5,153 bases of DNA from an uncultured Lachnospiraceae bacterium (GTDB lineage Bacteria; Bacillota; Clostridia; Lachnospirales; Lachnospiraceae): assembly GCA_910586715.1 (NCBI GenBank), contig CAJUJG010000100.1:1-5153 (forward strand). Direction: 5' to 3'. The notes below the pieces were generated by a model. That model did not search any database. It worked only from the letters and a program-made list of their open reading frames with translations, and had not been told where the DNA came from. The position numbers were made by a program, and so were the translations under genes. Positions 4,074-5,153 of the stretch are shown here, piece by piece. Positions within the stretch are counted from its first letter, which is position 1. The number at the start of each line of letters is the position of its first letter.

Positions 4074-4519
4074 TAGATCACCTCTGCTGTTCCACCAAGT
4101 GCCTCAATCTTCTCCTTTGCAGACGCACTGAATGCATTTGCCTGGACATTGAGCTTCTTGGTTAATTCTCCTCTGCCTAAAATCTTTACTCCATCTCTGG
4201 GATTTTTAACGATTCCGGTTTCAATTAAAGTATCTACTGAAACAGTAGCACCAGCTTCAAATCTTTCCAATACCTCAAGGTTAATCGCAACGATTTCCTT
4301 TGTGTTTCTGTTGTGGAAACCTCTCTTAGGAATACGTCTGTATAAAGGCATCTGTCCACCTTCAAAGCCCGGTCTTGGAGCTCCTGAACGAGCCTTCTGT
4401 CCCTTATGACCCTTACCGGCTGTCTTGCCGTTTCCTGAACCATGTCCGCGGCCTCTTCTAAAATTATCACTATGTTTAGAGCCCTCAGCAGGTCTTAAAT
4501 TCGATAATTCTAAACTCAT
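4073..4519 (-). CDS. rplO: 50S ribosomal protein L15
   Basis: A 148-residue protein, standard for L15, a late-assembly protein of the 50S subunit. The N-terminal tail is glycine-rich and basic (RRGRGHGSGNGKTAGKGHKG at 21-40), which in the family threads through 23S rRNA. GFEGGQMPLYRRIPKRGF (51-68) follows, and the C-terminal signature region VKILGRGELTKKLNVQANAF at 111-130 is intact. AAGGAGG at 4535-4529 gives 9-nt spacing to the ATG at 4519. It lies 18 nt after rpmD and overlaps secY by one base, so secY translation is probably coupled to it. Confidence 0.98.
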   Translation of the reverse strand: MSLELSNLRPAEGSKHSDNFRRGRGHGSGNGKTAGKGHKGQKARSGAPRPGFEGGQMPLYRRIPKRGFHNRNTKEIVAINLEVLERFEAGATVSVDTLIETGIVKNPRDGVKILGRGELTKKLNVQANAFSASAKEKIEALGGTAEVI

Positions 4520-4537
4520 TTTTTGACACCTCCTTAT

Positions 4538-4720
4538 TTACGCTTCTTCAACTTTAACTAAATGCTTTACTTTCTGAATCATACCTCTCGTCGCAGCATT
4601 GTCAGGAAGCTCTACTGTCTTGTGAAGCTTTCTAAGCCCCATCGCCTCAACAGTTGCTTTGTTCTTGGGAACTGCCCCGATTGTTGATTTTACCAAAGTA
4701 ACTTTTAATGTTTTTGCCAT
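4538..4720 (-). CDS. rpmD: 50S ribosomal protein L30
   Basis: A 60-residue protein, the typical length of bacterial L30. It starts KVTLVKSTIG after the first five residues and carries the family core MGLRKLHKTVELPDN (27-41) and RGMIQKVKHLVKVEE (45-59). L30 binds 23S rRNA on the 50S surface. The ribosome binding site AAGGAGG (4736-4730) overlaps the stop codon of rpsE (4737-4735), with 9-nt spacing to the ATG. Its place between rpsE and rplO is the conserved spc order. Confidence 0.98.
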   Translation of the reverse strand: MAKTLKVTLVKSTIGAVPKNKATVEAMGLRKLHKTVELPDNAATRGMIQKVKHLVKVEEA

Positions 4721-4734
4721 CTTAATCTACCTCC

Positions 4735-5153
4735 TTAAGCCATGATCTCGTCGATAGATTTCCCACGATTTGCAGCGACCTGTTCCGGTGTCTTTAACTG
4801 CGAAAGACCTGCTATGGTAGAAAGTACGACGTTCTGCTTATTGTTAGAGCCTAATGACTTCGTACGGATATTCTTAATCCCTGCAAGCTCGCATACGATA
4901 CGCGCAGGACCGCCTGCGATGATACCTGTACCTTCGGGAGCTCTCTTTAATAATACGCTGGAAGAACCATAATTTCCAATGAAATCATGTGTAATTGACT
5001 TATTCTCATCAAGTGCAATGTTTACAAGGTTCTTGATTGCGTCTTCCTTTCCCTTACGAATCGCTTCAGGGATTTCTACGGCTTTACCGAGTCCGGCGCC
5101 TACGTGACCGTTTCCGTCACCTACAACTACCAAAGCGGTAAAACGCATGTTAC
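4735..5153 (-). CDS. rpsE: 30S ribosomal protein S5, C-terminal part (gene cut by window edge)
   Basis: The last 138 residues or so of S5, which works in the 30S body in decoding accuracy and mRNA unwinding at the entry site. An ATG lies at 5148, but it is not the start: the codon before it is AAC and the two remaining bases fit an arginine codon, giving the conserved RNMRF of the S5 N-terminal domain. Family S5 proteins have about 30 more residues ahead of this point. The glycine-rich GDGNGHVGAGLGKAVEIPEA, the GTGIIAGGPARIVCELAGI segment of the C-terminal domain and the SLGSNN motif are visible. The TAA stop overlaps the rpmD ribosome binding site. Confidence 0.97.
   Translation of the reverse strand, partial: NMRFTALVVVGDGNGHVGAGLGKAVEIPEAIRKGKEDAIKNLVNIALDENKSITHDFIGNYGSSSVLLKRAPEGTGIIAGGPARIVCELAGIKNIRTKSLGSNNKQNVVLSTIAGLSQLKTPEQVAANRGKSIDEIMA

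Noticed and set aside
4234..4470. Minus-strand frame inside rplO
   Set aside because: It is an alternative frame of L15, whose own sequence is complete and conserved.
5146..5148. ATG as the start of rpsE
   Set aside because: The frame continues upstream with an Asn codon and a probable Arg codon matching the internal RNMRF of S5; no ribosome binding site is visible.
1..5153. Mobile element, CRISPR array, tRNA or rRNA gene
   Set aside because: No transposase, terminal repeats, regular repeat-spacer pattern or cloverleaf was seen; the gene order is that of an undisturbed ribosomal operon.

Overview
The window is a stretch of a bacterial ribosomal-protein superoperon. All genes lie on the minus strand, so transcription runs from high to low coordinates. 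In that order: rpsE (3' part), rpmD, rplO, secY, adk, map, a small KOW-domain gene, infA, rpmJ and the first codons of rpsM. This is the end of the spc operon running into the start of the alpha operon. The order secY-adk-map-(KOW)-infA-rpmJ-rpsM is the Firmicutes arrangement. The low-to-moderate G+C, very strong AAGGAGG-type ribosome binding sites, four-cysteine zinc-type adenylate kinase and four-ligand L36 all fit a Gram-positive anaerobe of the Clostridia. A Lachnospiraceae-like organism is my best guess, from the feel of the protein sequences and not from a search.

From rpsE to infA (5153 to 667) the genes are tightly packed. Gaps are 10 to 26 nt, and rplO/secY and KOW/infA overlap by one base (TAATG), which suggests translational coupling. 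The one exception is a 189-nt gap between secY and adk that holds a perfect 18-bp palindrome, a separate 12-bp hairpin and a weak promoter candidate. The products are ribosome components (S5, L30, L15), the Sec channel, adenylate kinase, methionine aminopeptidase, a putative RNA-binding protein and initiation factor IF-1. Together they link ribosome building, start of translation, N-terminal methionine removal and protein export.

After infA the layout loosens. A convincing promoter (TTGCTT, 17 nt, TGCTATAAT) lies between infA and rpmJ. It is followed by a roughly 100-nt leader with a perfect 11-bp hairpin, a 10-bp direct repeat and a strong Shine-Dalgarno sequence that does not belong to any full gene. 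rpmJ (375-488) is then separated from rpsM by 340 nt, where most relatives have only a short spacer. That interval carries a chain of hairpins on the transcribed strand, including a 14-bp stem and a pair of mutually exclusive stems. It is the part of the window least explained by known genes and the best candidate for an undescribed cis-regulatory RNA of the alpha operon. No mobile element, CRISPR array, tRNA or rRNA was seen.
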